Assembly: GCA_029624675.1 (NCBI GenBank)
Contig: JARSSP010000007.1
Coordinates: forward strand, 62,001 to 126,000
Source: Candidatus Contendibacter sp.
GTDB lineage: Bacteria; Pseudomonadota; Gammaproteobacteria; Competibacterales; Competibacteraceae
Direction: 5' to 3'
DNA length: 64,000 nucleotides
Shown: positions 8,989 to 18,389 of the stretch, in pieces
How positions within the stretch are numbered: the first letter of the stretch is position 1
Layout: every line of letters starts with the position of its first letter
Notes under the pieces: model-generated
The model's input: the letters and a program-made list of their open reading frames with translations, nothing else
The model's database searches: none
Told to the model about the DNA's origin: nothing
Program-made: the position numbers and the translations under genes

Positions 8989-9677
8989 CGCGGCGGTTCC
9001 GCGTCGTTCAGCGGTTCGTGGGGATAGTGCCGCCGAAACTCCGCCAGCCGAGCCTCGGCCTCGGCGTGCCGACCCTGGCGGCGCAGCTCGGCGATTTCCG
9101 CCCGCCACGCCGCCGGCGAGCGGCGATTCGTCCGTTGCTGGACGGGCGCTGTTTCCTCGTCGGCTGGCCGCCGCGCTGGCGCGGCTTGGAACGACTCCGA
9201 GCGCGCCGGCTCTGGTATCGCCTTGGGTCGCGTGAGGCGTTGTTCATCCAGTTTCACTGACGACGGCGGCGGTGGAGGCGGGGCAGCGGGTGGCGCAGCT
9301 GCCGTGTCGGCGCTTTTGGCCCGCGCGCCATCCGATTCGGTGGTTGGCTGGGCCAGGGACCGAGCAGCTTTTTCTTCCATTGGTGTCGCCATTCCGCCCA
9401 GTTCGCCGACGGGCGGCAGCCAGTGCAATAACCCGACCGCCAGCACCACCGTCGCCGCCAGCGCCACCGGCGCTCCCCAGAATCGGAATCCCCGCCGGCG
9501 GGGCAACGGAATCGACGGGGTCGGGCGCGGTTCCGCCGCCGTTCGCGCCGCCGCCAGAATACTCTGATCCAGCCAGGCTGGTGGTCCGGCGTCGCGCGTC
9601 GCGCGATAAAGCTCGGATAGACGCTCGTCGTGAACTTCGTCCAGTTCGTCCCATTCGCCGAAATGGGGATCGTTCAT
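8985..9677 (-). CDS. Probable membrane anti-sigma factor
   Basis: A 230-residue protein with an acidic N-terminal cytoplasmic part (DELDEVHDERLSELYRATRD) typical of anti-sigma segments. A single transmembrane helix follows (about 70-90, APVALAATVVLAVGLLHWLP), then a Pro/Ala-rich periplasmic linker and a helical tail with an AEARLAEFRRHYP repeat. It overlaps the ECF sigma gene upstream and the DnaJ-related gene downstream by 4 bases each. By position it should hold the sigma factor at the membrane. No named anti-sigma zinc motif is visible, so the assignment rests on context and topology. Confidence 0.65.
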   Translation of the reverse strand: MNDPHFGEWDELDEVHDERLSELYRATRDAGPPAWLDQSILAAARTAAEPRPTPSIPLPRRRGFRFWGAPVALAATVVLAVGLLHWLPPVGELGGMATPMEEKAARSLAQPTTESDGARAKSADTAAAPPAAPPPPPPSSVKLDEQRLTRPKAIPEPARSESFQAAPARRPADEETAPVQQRTNRRSPAAWRAEIAELRRQGRHAEAEARLAEFRRHYPHEPLNDAEPPR

Positions 9678-10240
9678 GGCGCTCCTCCCAAACCGCGCCG
9701 CAACCGGGCCAGGGCATAGCGTAAACGACTTTTGACGGTTTCCCGGCCGGTTCCAGTGGCCTGGGCGATGGCCTCCAGCGACAACCCGGCTTCTTCCTTA
9801 AGTAGAAACGCCTCGCGCTGGGCTTCCGGCAGTTCCGCCAGCAGATTCAGCAGGCGCTCGGCCTGCTGGCGGCGGGTTTCCTGGTGCTCCGGCTGGGTTT
9901 CCGCCGGGGCTGGGATCTCGGCCCATTCCGGACAGTCGTCGGCGTAGGAGGCTGGCAAGCGGCGCGCGCTGGCGCGGTAGTGGTCAATCAGCCGGTTATG
10001 CGCCAGCCGATAGAGCCAGGTGGTGAATTTGGCCTGGGCGACGTAGCTGGTCCGGGCGGCGATCAGTTTCAGCCATACGTCCTGGAACAGTTCCTCGGCC
10101 ACCGCCGGCTGGCCGCACTGGCGCAGCAGATAGCGGTACAGCGGTCCCTTGTGCCGGGTATACAGTCGGGCGAAGGCGTCGGCATCGCCCGCGCCGTAAC
10201 GCAGCATCAAAGTCTCGTCGGCATCGTCGTCGGTCGGCAT
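9674..10240 (-). CDS. RNA polymerase sigma factor, ECF family
   Basis: A 188-residue sigma-70 factor with region 2 (DADAFARLYTRHKGPLYRYL, then FTTWLYRLAHNRLIDHYR, the -10 recognition part) and region 4 (LPEAQREAFLLKEEAGLSLEAIAQ, TGRETVKSRLRYALARLR). Region 3 is absent, as in ECF factors. The first gene of a three-gene operon with the anti-sigma and DnaJ-related genes. ATG 10240 (MPTDDDADE) fits the usual ECF N-terminus; the longer frame upstream is low-complexity. The regulon is unknown. Confidence 0.9.
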   Translation of the reverse strand: MPTDDDADETLMLRYGAGDADAFARLYTRHKGPLYRYLLRQCGQPAVAEELFQDVWLKLIAARTSYVAQAKFTTWLYRLAHNRLIDHYRASARRLPASYADDCPEWAEIPAPAETQPEHQETRRQQAERLLNLLAELPEAQREAFLLKEEAGLSLEAIAQATGTGRETVKSRLRYALARLRRGLGGAP

Positions 10241-10320
10241 GAAGCCGTAAGGTAAAGGCGCGAGACGCAAGGCGCAAGGTGATCCTCCAACCTTTCGCCT
10301 TATCGCCTTTCGCCTTCGAT

Positions 10321-12126
10321 TCAACGCACCATCTGCCCCGATTCTCCACCCTTGCCGGGATCGAGCGATTTGGCCAGCCCCACCAGGGTCAGAAACTCAC
10401 CGCGATAGCCGTAAGGATCGGGGCCGCGCGCCGCCCGGGCCAGCGCCAGCACGTCGTCGTAACCGAACCGGCCGGTATAACGACCGCCGCGCAGTATCTG
10501 GCCGAAGCCGGCCACCGCCGCCGCGAAACGGAACCGCTCGCTGGTTTCCCGCGCGTCCCTGACCGCCGACTGGCGGCGGATCGGCCATTCGAGCAACTGG
10601 CTGACATCACCGTCCGGCTGCTTGTAGCGCAGCCGCAGGAACGCGATTTCGTCGCCACGCGGTTCGGTGGTTTCAACCGGTTTGCCGTAGCGCAGCGGCT
10701 CGGTCAGGTTGCCGCCACTGCCCTTGAGAGCGATTTCATACAGCGCCGTGACGGTATGGCCCGCCCCGATGTCGCCAGCGTCCACCGCGTCGTTGTTGAA
10801 ATCCTCGCGGCGCAATACCCGGTTTTCGTAGCCGATCAGCCGGTATTCCTCGACCACGGCCGGATTGAATTCGATCTGAATCTTCACGTCCTTAGCGATG
10901 GTCAACAGGGTGGCGCTCATCTGTTCGACCAGCGCCTTGTTCGCCTCCCGCAGGGTGTCGATGTAGGCGTAATTACCGTTGCCGGCGTCGGCCAGTTGCT
11001 CCATCAACTGGTCGTTGTAATTGCCGGTTCCGAAGCCGAGCGTGGTCAGGGCCACGCCGCTCTTGCGCTGGGTTTCCACCAGATTCTTCAACGCTTCGAA
11101 ATTGACCGTGCCGACGTTGAAATCGCCGTCGGTAGCCAGGATCACCCGGTTGACGCCGCCCTCGACAAAGCCTTCGCGGGCCAGGTTGTAGGCCAGTTGA
11201 ATGCCGGCCCCGCCGTTGGTGGAGCCGCCGGCGCTCAGCCGGTCCAGCGCCGCCTCGATCTTCGCCTTCTGGTTGCCCGGCGTGGGCTCCAGCACCAGTC
11301 CCGCCGCGCCGGCGTAGACCGCGATAGCGACCTTATCCTCGGGCCGCAACTGGCGGGCCAGCAGTTTCAGCGCCGGCTTGAGCAGGTCCATCTTGTCGGG
11401 CGCGTTCATCGAGCCGGACACGTCGATCAGGAACACCAGATTGGCCGGCGGCAACCGGTTTTTCGGCACTTCGTAGCCCTTGATCCCCACCGCCAGCAAC
11501 AGGGTTTTCGGATTCCACGGCGTCGGGGCCAGTTCGGTGCTGACCTGGAACGGCGGCTGGCGACTGTCCGGCGGTGGATAGTCGTAATCGAAATAGTTGA
11601 TCAGTTCCTCGACCCGGACGGCGTCGCGCGGCGGCAGCCGACCCGCGTTGAGAAAGCGGCGAACGTTGGCGTAGGACCCGGTGTCCACATCGATGCTGAA
11701 GGTGGAGACTGGTTGCTCGGCGGCGCGCTTGACCGGGTTTTCCTCCGGATGGGCGTACCGCTCGCGGTCGGTCGGTTCGCTGGCGAGGCGCAGCGAGTCC
11801 AGCGTTCCGCCGGATGTCGACGCGGTCTGTTGAGGCGGGTTGCGCAACGCCAGCTCGGCCGCCTTGGCGGCGTGCTCTCGGGATGCGACGACCGGCGCCG
11901 GGCTCATGGGCGGGGGAGGGGGCGCCATCGCCTGGGACGCCGGCGCCAGCGACGGAAGTGGTTCCGGCCGGACAGCGTCCGGTTTCGCGCGCTGGGCCTC
12001 CTCGGTGGCGACGGTCTTGCCCGCGATGGGTGGTGAACTGGCGGGCGCGTCGCCGCCGCGCGAGCAACCGGCGAGCCATGCGATCAGAACGAGCGCGCAC
12101 AGCGGTAACGAAACGGATCGATTCAT
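10321..12126 (-). CDS. VWA-domain lipoprotein (YfbK family)
   Basis: A 601-residue protein with a lipoprotein signal ending in a lipobox (LAGC, C21), a Pro/Ala-rich linker, a conserved YfbK N-terminal domain (FSIDVDTGSYANVRRFLNAG) and a von Willebrand A domain with an intact MIDAS motif DVSGSMN. A C-terminal region (TGRFGYDDVLALARAARG) is typical of this family. It is probably anchored in the envelope and binds divalent metal and a protein ligand; the biological role is not established. It lies upstream of the ECF sigma operon on the same strand, 80 bases away. Confidence 0.85.
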   Translation of the reverse strand: MNRSVSLPLCALVLIAWLAGCSRGGDAPASSPPIAGKTVATEEAQRAKPDAVRPEPLPSLAPASQAMAPPPPPMSPAPVVASREHAAKAAELALRNPPQQTASTSGGTLDSLRLASEPTDRERYAHPEENPVKRAAEQPVSTFSIDVDTGSYANVRRFLNAGRLPPRDAVRVEELINYFDYDYPPPDSRQPPFQVSTELAPTPWNPKTLLLAVGIKGYEVPKNRLPPANLVFLIDVSGSMNAPDKMDLLKPALKLLARQLRPEDKVAIAVYAGAAGLVLEPTPGNQKAKIEAALDRLSAGGSTNGGAGIQLAYNLAREGFVEGGVNRVILATDGDFNVGTVNFEALKNLVETQRKSGVALTTLGFGTGNYNDQLMEQLADAGNGNYAYIDTLREANKALVEQMSATLLTIAKDVKIQIEFNPAVVEEYRLIGYENRVLRREDFNNDAVDAGDIGAGHTVTALYEIALKGSGGNLTEPLRYGKPVETTEPRGDEIAFLRLRYKQPDGDVSQLLEWPIRRQSAVRDARETSERFRFAAAVAGFGQILRGGRYTGRFGYDDVLALARAARGPDPYGYRGEFLTLVGLAKSLDPGKGGESGQMVR

Positions 12127-12291
12127 GAGGGGTCCTCCTCGTGGGTTGGGAATGCAGGGTTATCAACGTCGCCGAATCGACAGTGGGGTTAAGACGCGCA
12201 TTCGCCGCCGACCGCCGTCGCTACCTTGCCGTTCGCGCCCGTCTGGCCCATCATCACGCTCCAACTTGGAACCTTTTACTCAGGACCCGCC

Positions 12292-13254
12292 ATGACCCCC
12301 GTGGAAACGCCCCAAATTCCCGGCTACCGCATCGAGAAGATCATTGGCAGAAGCGCCATGTCCAGTGTTTATCTGGCGATCCAGGAATCGTTGGATCGGC
12401 GCGTGGCGCTCAAGGTGCTGTCTCTCAGTCTGGCCGTCGATCCCGCCTTCAACAAGCGTTTCATCAAGGAGGGCAAGATCATCGCCAAGCTGGCCCACCC
12501 GCATATCGTCACCATCTACGATACCGGCGTGCATCAGGATTATTCCTACATCGCGATGGAGTATCTGGAAGCCGGCACGCTGAAGGAGCGGATCAAGCAG
12601 GGACTGAGCCCGGAGCAGGCGGTCAAGATTCTGGTTCAGATCGCCCAGGCGCTCGGTTACGCCCACCGCCAGAATTGCGTCCATCGCGACATCAAGCCGG
12701 CCAACATCCTGTTTCGCGACCCGGAGACCGCGGTGCTGTCGGATTTCGGCATCGCCAAGAATCTGGAGGACAAGACCCAGTTGACCGCCGCTGGCTGGCG
12801 GATCGGCACGCCCAACTACATGAGTCCGGAACAGGCGCTGGGCAAGCCGGTGGACTCGCGCTGTGACCTGTACAGCCTGGGCGTGGTGTTTTACGAGGCG
12901 CTGACCGGCAGCCGCCCGTACAAGGGCGCCGACGCGTTCGAAACGGCGCTGATGCACGTTAAGGAGCCGATTCCAACCCTGCCGGAGCCGTTCCGCCAAT
13001 TCCAGCCGATCATCAATCGGTTGTTGGCCAAGACACCGGAAGCGCGATTCGCCAACGCCGAGGAACTGGCGCAAGTGGTCCAAAACCGGGTCTTTGGCAA
13101 GAGGGGGGGCGGAATCGGGCGGTGGTGGTCGCCCTGGCTGGTCGCGGCGCTACTGGCCGCCGTGCTGATCGGTCTGGGTGCGGCGCTGGCCTGGCGGTAT
13201 TGGTCGACCACCGCCCACGCACCGCCGCTCCCGACGCCGGTTCAGCCGCGCTAG
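12292..13254 (+). CDS. Membrane Ser/Thr protein kinase (PknB-like)
   Basis: A 320-residue Hanks-type kinase with a glycine loop (IIGRSAMSSVY), catalytic lysine K41 (VALKVL), HRDIKPAN (131-138, catalytic D133), DFG (151-153) and the APE-equivalent MSPEQ. One transmembrane helix near the C-terminus (WLVAALLAAVLIGLGAALAW) leaves only a short extracytoplasmic tail, so there is no PASTA sensor. The kinase domain is cytoplasmic. The start at ATG 12292 follows an AGGA element. No phosphatase gene is adjacent; the VWA lipoprotein is transcribed divergently. Confidence 0.9.
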   Translation: MTPVETPQIPGYRIEKIIGRSAMSSVYLAIQESLDRRVALKVLSLSLAVDPAFNKRFIKEGKIIAKLAHPHIVTIYDTGVHQDYSYIAMEYLEAGTLKERIKQGLSPEQAVKILVQIAQALGYAHRQNCVHRDIKPANILFRDPETAVLSDFGIAKNLEDKTQLTAAGWRIGTPNYMSPEQALGKPVDSRCDLYSLGVVFYEALTGSRPYKGADAFETALMHVKEPIPTLPEPFRQFQPIINRLLAKTPEARFANAEELAQVVQNRVFGKRGGGIGRWWSPWLVAALLAAVLIGLGAALAWRYWSTTAHAPPLPTPVQPR

Positions 13255-13263
13255 CGCCGCCGC

Positions 13264-13668
13264 TCAATAGGTCATGCAGGCGGCGTTGAGAATGCCGATG
13301 GCCAGCGACAGCGCGCCGAGGAATACCCCGGTCGCCACCTGACCGGCGGGAATGGCGTAGGCCAGATCGGGCAGCAGCAGGCGACCCACGCCATAGGTCA
13401 GCAGTTGGATGACCAGGGCGATCAGGCCCCAAGCCGCCATGTCCAGCAGACCGACGCTGTGGGTGATGGCGCTGGCCAGTGGCAGCACGAAGCCGAGAAT
13501 GGCGCCGCTCAGACTGGCCGCCGCCGCCGTGTTGCCTTCGCGGATCAGGGTAATTTCGCGGTAGGGAGTGATCAGGATGTACGCCGCCAGGAACAGCAGT
13601 AGCAAGCCGATGGCGGTGGCGAAATAGAACAGGAACGACGGCAGGCCAGCCAGGGATTGGGTCAGCAT
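13264..13668 (-). CDS. DUF350 membrane protein (UPF0719)
   Basis: A 134-residue protein with four predicted transmembrane helices in two similar halves, the DUF350 pattern (FYFATAIGLLLLFLAAYILITPYREITLIREGN, then ILGFVLPLASAI). Its function is unknown; it is often associated with potassium-channel-like or glutathionylspermidine genes elsewhere. It converges on the kinase gene. The ISAs1 element begins 24 bases upstream of the chosen ATG, so its native promoter has probably been displaced. Confidence 0.8.
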   Translation of the reverse strand: MLTQSLAGLPSFLFYFATAIGLLLLFLAAYILITPYREITLIREGNTAAAASLSGAILGFVLPLASAITHSVGLLDMAAWGLIALVIQLLTYGVGRLLLPDLAYAIPAGQVATGVFLGALSLAIGILNAACMTY

Positions 13669-13691
13669 GGGCGGATTCCTTGAAGGTCGGG

Positions 13692-14303
13692 CAGGGCTGT
13701 TCAATGCTTATCAACTAGTTCATTCTATTTGCTTTTCAGCCAATAGGATACCCTGATGCTGTTGCCAACCTTTCTCGCCACCATTCCCGATCATCGCCGT
13801 TTCCAAGGTCGGCTGTATAGCTGGGAACACCTGTTGCTGTTCAGCATTCTAGCGATCCTGTCGGACGCCACGTCGTACCGCAAGATCCAACGGTTTATTG
13901 AGGCCAGGCTATCGCAACTGAACGCGCTCTGCGGGTTGCGCTGGAAGCGGGCGCCGGCCCACACGGCGATCCGCCATGCCCTGCGGGGAGTGGACCCGGC
14001 TGCGGTCGAGGTCGCCTTTCGGGGTCACGCGGCGATGTGGGACGGGCCACGCGACGGCTTAAGCGGCGTCGCGCTGGATGGCAAAACCCCGCGCGGCAGT
14101 TTCGACCGGTGCCAGGATCAGAAGGCCCTGCAGGTCCTGAGCGCCCTGGCCACGGACCGGACCTGGATCCTGGGGCACGTGCTGATCGACGCCGCCGGCA
14201 AGTCCCATGCAATTCCGGCGGCTCAGCCGTTGATCGACGCGTTGGGCCTTGCGGGGCGGCTGTTCACCCTGGATGCGTTGCACTGTAGCATTGAACAGCC
14301 CTG
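13692..14303. mobile_element. Internally deleted ISAs1-family element with perfect terminal inverted repeats
   Basis: A 17-bp sequence CAGGGCTGTTCAATGCT at 13692-13708 recurs as its exact reverse complement at 14287-14303. The 612-bp interval contains only the first ~180 codons of an ISAs1 transposase. The right repeat begins immediately after codons matching the second catalytic Asp region (FTLDALHC), so the C-terminal half was lost with the right end preserved. I see no clear target-site duplication. Mobility would require a full-length transposase in trans. Confidence 0.85.
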
Positions 14304-14373
14304 TCGCCGTGCCTTAGCTTCATTGCTACGACGAGCTTTTTTCTTCACATCATCGTGCCTGAAAAGCCTTTGA
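13756..14373 (+). pseudogene. Truncated ISAs1-family transposase
   Basis: The first ~180 residues match ISAs1 transposases: the N-terminal DDE_Tnp_1-associated domain (PDHRRFQGRLYSWEHLLLFSILAILSDATSYRKI) and the start of the DDE domain with first Asp ALDGKTPRGS and second Asp FTLDALH. Full-length relatives are about 370-380 residues. The reading frame then runs through the right terminal repeat and ends 70 bases outside the element, so the last ~30 residues are not transposase. Not expected to be catalytic. Confidence 0.85.
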
Positions 14374-14483
14374 ATGTAATTATTTTGCATCATACGATTT
14401 TGAGATAATCCACGCCATCCAAGCAGGACGGCGGGACGGGGCTACAATCAAGGTAGGTTCATAACTCTCGCGGAGATTCCGAC

Positions 14484-15872
14484 ATGCGCATTCTGGCGGC
14501 GCTGATCTTGGCGGGAACACTGGCGGTGTTGGGTGGAAGCGTAACGGCGGCCACGCCCGCGCCCGGTCTAGCGCTGGCGCTGGAAGTGCATGGCGCCATC
14601 GATCCAGCCAGCCGCGATTTCATCCTGCGTGGACTGACGCAGGCGCGGGCGCGCAACGCCGCCGTCGCGATCCTCAAGCTGGACACGCCCGGCGGACTGG
14701 ACAGTTCGATGCGCGACATCATCCAGGCGATCCTGGCCTCGCCCGTGCCGGTGATCGGCTACGTTGCTCCGGACGGCGCCCGCGCCGCCAGCGCTGGCGT
14801 CTACATCCTCTATGCCTGCCACCTCGCCGCCATGGCCCCGGCCACCAATCTTGGCGCCGCCACGCCGGTTCAGCTTGGCGGTCTGCCACTGCCGACCCCA
14901 TCCTCCCGTGACCCGGCCAAGGAGCCGACCGCGCCGAAATCCGGTGAACCTTCCGCCGCTCCATCCGCGCCCGCCGACGCCATGGAGCGCAAGCTGATCA
15001 ACGACGCCCGCGCCTATCTCCGTTCCCTAGCCCAACTGCGCGGGCGCAACGCCGAGTGGGCCGAACAGGCGGTGACCGAGGCCGCCAGCCTCAGCGCCCG
15101 CGACGCCCTGCAACGGGGCGTGATCGACCTGATCGCCGCCGACATTCCCGATCTGCTGCGCCAGGCCGATGGTCGGCAAGTGGCCGTGGTCGGCGGCAAC
15201 CCAACCCTGGCGACCCAGGGCTTGACGGCCGAAACCCTCCAACCCGACTGGCGCACCCGGTTGCTGGGGATGATCGCCCATCCCATGACCGCCTATATCC
15301 TACTGCTGGTTGGGGTGTACGGATTGGTGTTCGAACTGGCCCATCCGGGCCTGGCCGCGCCGGGCGTGCTGGGCGGCATTTGCCTGCTGCTGGCGCTGTT
15401 CGCCTTTCAGGTCATGCCGGTCAACGCCGCCGGGCTGGCCCTGTTGTTGCTGGGGCTGGCGTTCATGATCGCCGAGGCGTTTGCGCCCAGCTTCGGCGCG
15501 CTGGGTCTGGGCGGAATCGCCGCCTTCGTCGCCGGCTCGCTGCTGCTGTGGGACGAAACCAGCCCTGGTTACGAAATCCCGCTCGCCCTGATTCTCGGTT
15601 TCGCCCTGGCCAGCGCCGCACTGCTGCTCGGCCTGGTGAGCCTGCTAATCCGCCAGCGCGCCCGGCCGGTGGTCAGCGGCGCGGAGGAATTGTTAGGCGC
15701 GACCGGCGTGGTCATGGCCGGCGATCCGGGACGAATCTGGATTCACAGCGAATCCTGGCTTGCCCGCGCGCCCCGGCCGCTGCGTTCGGGAGAACCGATT
15801 CGCGTGACCGGGCGGGAAGGATTAATCTTGTTAGTGCAACCCCTGGATTTCAATAAGGAGCAATCGCCATGA
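14484..15872 (+). CDS. NfeD-family membrane serine protease (ClpP-class)
   Basis: A 462-residue long-form NfeD protein: signal peptide (1-22), a ClpP/SppA-like protease domain with LDTPGG (67-71) and a nucleophile Ser near 103 ([12 protein letters not shown]), a Pro-rich loop, four to five transmembrane helices from about residue 260, and a C-terminal soluble OB-fold NfeD domain ([21 protein letters not shown]). It overlaps the slipin gene by 4 bases. The NfeD-stomatin operon is conserved in bacteria and archaea, where the protease can cut the stomatin partner. Likely membrane quality control. Confidence 0.9.
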   Translation: MRILAALILAGTLAVLGGSVTAATPAPGLALALEVHGAIDPASRDFILRGLTQARARNAAVAILKLDTPGGLDSSMRDIIQAILASPVPVIGYVAPDGARAASAGVYILYACHLAAMAPATNLGAATPVQLGGLPLPTPSSRDPAKEPTAPKSGEPSAAPSAPADAMERKLINDARAYLRSLAQLRGRNAEWAEQAVTEAASLSARDALQRGVIDLIAADIPDLLRQADGRQVAVVGGNPTLATQGLTAETLQPDWRTRLLGMIAHPMTAYILLLVGVYGLVFELAHPGLAAPGVLGGICLLLALFAFQVMPVNAAGLALLLLGLAFMIAEAFAPSFGALGLGGIAAFVAGSLLLWDETSPGYEIPLALILGFALASAALLLGLVSLLIRQRARPVVSGAEELLGATGVVMAGDPGRIWIHSESWLARAPRPLRSGEPIRVTGREGLILLVQPLDFNKEQSP

Positions 15873-16642
15873 TTTTCAATCCCATCTTCATCGCGCTGTT
15901 GATCGTGCTGGCGCTGGTGTTCGCCTCCATCAAGGTGCTGTATGAATACGAGCGCGGCGTGGTGTTTTTTCTGGGTCGCTTCCAGGCAGTCATGGGGCCA
16001 GGGCTGATCATCGTGGTCCCGGTGATCCAGCAGATGAAGCGGGTGGATTTGCGCACGGTGGTCATGGACGTGCCCAGCCAAGACGTGATCTCCCGGGATA
16101 ATGTCTCGGTCAAGGTCGATGCAGTGATCTATTTCCGGGTAATTGATCCGCAGCGATCCATCATTCAGGTCGAGGATTACTTCGCCGCTACCAGCCAATT
16201 GGCGCAAACCACGCTGCGGTCGGTGCTGGGCCAGCACGAACTGGACGAGATGCTGGCGGGGCGGGATGAACTGAACCGGGACATTCAGAACATTCTGGAT
16301 TCCGAAACCGACGTGTGGGGTATCAAAGTCTCCAACGTGGAAATCAAGCGCGTTGATCTCAACGAAAGCATGATTCGCGCCATCGCCCGCCAGGCCGAGG
16401 CTGAGCGCGAGCGGCGGGCCAAGGTCATCAACGCCGAGGGCGAATTCCAGGCCGCCGAGCGGATTCGCCAGGCCGCCGAGATCATCGCCTCCCAGCCGCA
16501 GGCCCTGCAATTGCGCTATTTGCAGACCCTTAACGACATCGGCATCCAGAACAACACCACGGTGGTGTTTCCGGTACCGCTGGATCTGCTCAAGCCGTTG
16601 CTGACGATGGCGGAGCGGGGGGAGCGAGAATGGTGCGGTTAG
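15869..16642 (+). CDS. Slipin / stomatin-like SPFH protein
   Basis: A 257-residue protein with an N-terminal membrane helix ([16 protein letters not shown]), an SPFH domain ([19 protein letters not shown]..., [13 protein letters not shown]) and a C-terminal coiled coil ([22 protein letters not shown]) ending in a conserved hydrophobic segment. Stomatins oligomerise at the membrane. Translationally coupled to the NfeD protease (ATGA overlap), its standard partner. Confidence 0.93.
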   Translation: MIFNPIFIALLIVLALVFASIKVLYEYERGVVFFLGRFQAVMGPGLIIVVPVIQQMKRVDLRTVVMDVPSQDVISRDNVSVKVDAVIYFRVIDPQRSIIQVEDYFAATSQLAQTTLRSVLGQHELDEMLAGRDELNRDIQNILDSETDVWGIKVSNVEIKRVDLNESMIRAIARQAEAERERRAKVINAEGEFQAAERIRQAAEIIASQPQALQLRYLQTLNDIGIQNNTTVVFPVPLDLLKPLLTMAERGEREWCG

Positions 16643-16732
16643 GCGGGTGCGGTGGGAACGCCAGTTCCGTCAAGGCGTCCGCGCTTGGCGGCGTTAAACT
16701 CGAAACGACTTTGGCCACTTCAGTTCACTGCC

Positions 16733-17962
16733 ATGCGCTTCCCAAACCTGCCGCGTCTCGTGCTTCTGTTGGTGCTGGCGCTGGCGACCACCCTGGCCCG
16801 CGCCGGCAACGACTATCCCCTGGTCCTGGTCCACGGTTTCATGGGCTGGGGTCGGGACGAGTTGCTCGGTTTCAAGTACTGGGGCGGCTTTGGGGATTTG
16901 CAGGAGACGCTGAACCGGGCCGGCCACCGCACTTATACCGGCGTGGTCGGCCCGTTCGCCAGCAACTGGGATCGGGCTTGCGAGCTATATGCCTATCTCA
17001 AGGGCGGCACGGTGGATTACGGCCAGGCCCACGCCGCCGTCCACGGTCACGCCCGCCATGGACGAACTTTTCCCGGTCTTTATTCGGAGTGGGGGACGGT
17101 GGACGAACGCGGGCGCGCTCGCAAGATTCACCTGATCGGTCACAGCCAGGGTGGCCAGACCGTCCGGGTGTTGACCGCGTTGCTGGCACAGGGCGCGCCG
17201 GCGGAAATCGCCGCCACGCCCGCCGCTGACCGGTCGCCGCTGTTCGCGGGTGGCCATGCCTGGGTCCACAGCGTTACCACGCTCGCCGCCCCGCACGACG
17301 GCACCAGCTTCGCGGTCGGCATCGACCGCCTGCTACCCTTCGTCCGCACGTCGTTGCTCGGCCTCGCCGCGTTGGCCGGCGTCCAACCCGATGAACTGCT
17401 TTACGATTTTAAGTTGGAGCAATGGGGTTTGCGGCGCGCGCCGAGCGAAGCGCTAGCCGACTATTTCCAACGGGTCGAGCACAGTCCGATTTGGCGATCA
17501 CGCGATATCAGCGCCTGGGATCTCAACCCCGACGGCGCGCGGGAATTGAATCGGCAATTCCCGGCTCATCTGGAGGTGTATTATTTCTCCTGGGGGGCGG
17601 CGGCGACCGTGCCGGTCTGGCCCTTCGACCATCAGGTTCCGCTGCCAACCCTGTTGCCGCAACTTTGGGCCAGCGCCGTCTTCATCGGCGCCTACACCCG
17701 CGATGAGCCAGGTCATGTTCGCATCGACGCCCGTTGGTGGGAAAATGACGGACTGGTCAACACCCGCTCCATGGCCGGGCCAACCCTGGATTCGCCTGAT
17801 CGGATCGCGTCCGGCGATGGCCCGCCGCAACGCGGAGTCTGGAATCATCGGGGCACGCTGGCCGGCTGGGATCACATGGATTTGGTGGGTATCGGCACGC
17901 TGCGCGAGGTCGGCGACTGGTATCTGCGGCTGGCGCGGTCACTGGCGGATTTGCCGCCGTGA
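16733..17962 (+). CDS. Secreted lipase, alpha/beta hydrolase
   Basis: A 409-residue protein with a signal peptide (1-24, ending ARA). The oxyanion motif VHGFMGWG is at about 33-40 and the nucleophile elbow GHSQGG has Ser138. A large lid/zinc-region insertion follows (YDFKLEQWGL..., WDLNPDGARELN), then the acid region WENDGLVNT and catalytic His WDHMDL. The order and the DxxP/zinc-type insert resemble bacterial lipase families I.5/I.6 (Bacillus and Staphylococcus triacylglycerol lipases). Probably hydrolyses long-chain acylglycerols outside the cytoplasm. Confidence 0.85.
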   Translation: MRFPNLPRLVLLLVLALATTLARAGNDYPLVLVHGFMGWGRDELLGFKYWGGFGDLQETLNRAGHRTYTGVVGPFASNWDRACELYAYLKGGTVDYGQAHAAVHGHARHGRTFPGLYSEWGTVDERGRARKIHLIGHSQGGQTVRVLTALLAQGAPAEIAATPAADRSPLFAGGHAWVHSVTTLAAPHDGTSFAVGIDRLLPFVRTSLLGLAALAGVQPDELLYDFKLEQWGLRRAPSEALADYFQRVEHSPIWRSRDISAWDLNPDGARELNRQFPAHLEVYYFSWGAAATVPVWPFDHQVPLPTLLPQLWASAVFIGAYTRDEPGHVRIDARWWENDGLVNTRSMAGPTLDSPDRIASGDGPPQRGVWNHRGTLAGWDHMDLVGIGTLREVGDWYLRLARSLADLPP

Positions 17963-18030
17963 ACTCAAGCATTGAGAGATCAAGAGGCATTTTGGTACAG
18001 CCTCTTGTAAGCTGACTCATTGAAAAAACG

Positions 18031-18070
18031 CCCTCACCCCTGCCCCTCTCCCGCTGGCGGGCGAGGGGTT
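18031..18070 (+). repeat. CCCTCACC intergenic repeat, single copy
   Basis: The segment starts CCCTCACCCCTGCCCCTCTC and ends GGGCGAGGGG, able to fold as a CCCCTC/GAGGGG hairpin. It belongs to the same family as the copies at 142-184 and 34300-34427. Confidence 0.7.
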
Positions 18071-18098
18071 CCCATGCGGTTTCTGAGGCACTCATTCC

Positions 18099-18389
18099 AT
18101 GTCCCACATTGTCGTTCACCGCGATCATTCGCTGACTCTCGATCAGGCTCGCCAGGCGGCGGAAACCCTCGCCGCGCAACTGGCCGAGCATTACGACATC
18201 CACTATCACTGGCAGGGCGACGCGCTGCATTTCGAGCGTTCGGGGGTCAGCGGCTATATCACCCTGGAACCGGGCATGATTCGGGTCAACGCGCGGCTCG
18301 GGTTTTTGCTCGTGCCGCTGAAACAGCGGCTGGAACAGGAAATTCATCGCCACCTGGACGAGATGTTCCAGGAATCGAATCCGATCTAG
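18099..18389 (+). CDS. Polyhydroxyalkanoic acid system family protein
   Basis: A 96-residue protein matching the PHA granule-region family (PF09650/TIGR02610): VHRDHSLTLDQARQAAETLAAQLAEHY..., RSGVSGYITLEPGMIRVNARLGFLL. Members are small proteins encoded with PHA granule genes and thought to associate with or regulate PHA granules. Its stop shares the bases CTAG with the stop of the converging FFLEELY-type gene. Supports a PHA-storing host. Confidence 0.82.
   Translation: MSHIVVHRDHSLTLDQARQAAETLAAQLAEHYDIHYHWQGDALHFERSGVSGYITLEPGMIRVNARLGFLLVPLKQRLEQEIHRHLDEMFQESNPI

Noticed and set aside
10279..12036. A 585-codon plus-strand open frame
   Set aside because: Reverse frame of the VWA lipoprotein gene, whose MIDAS motif and lipobox are on the minus strand.
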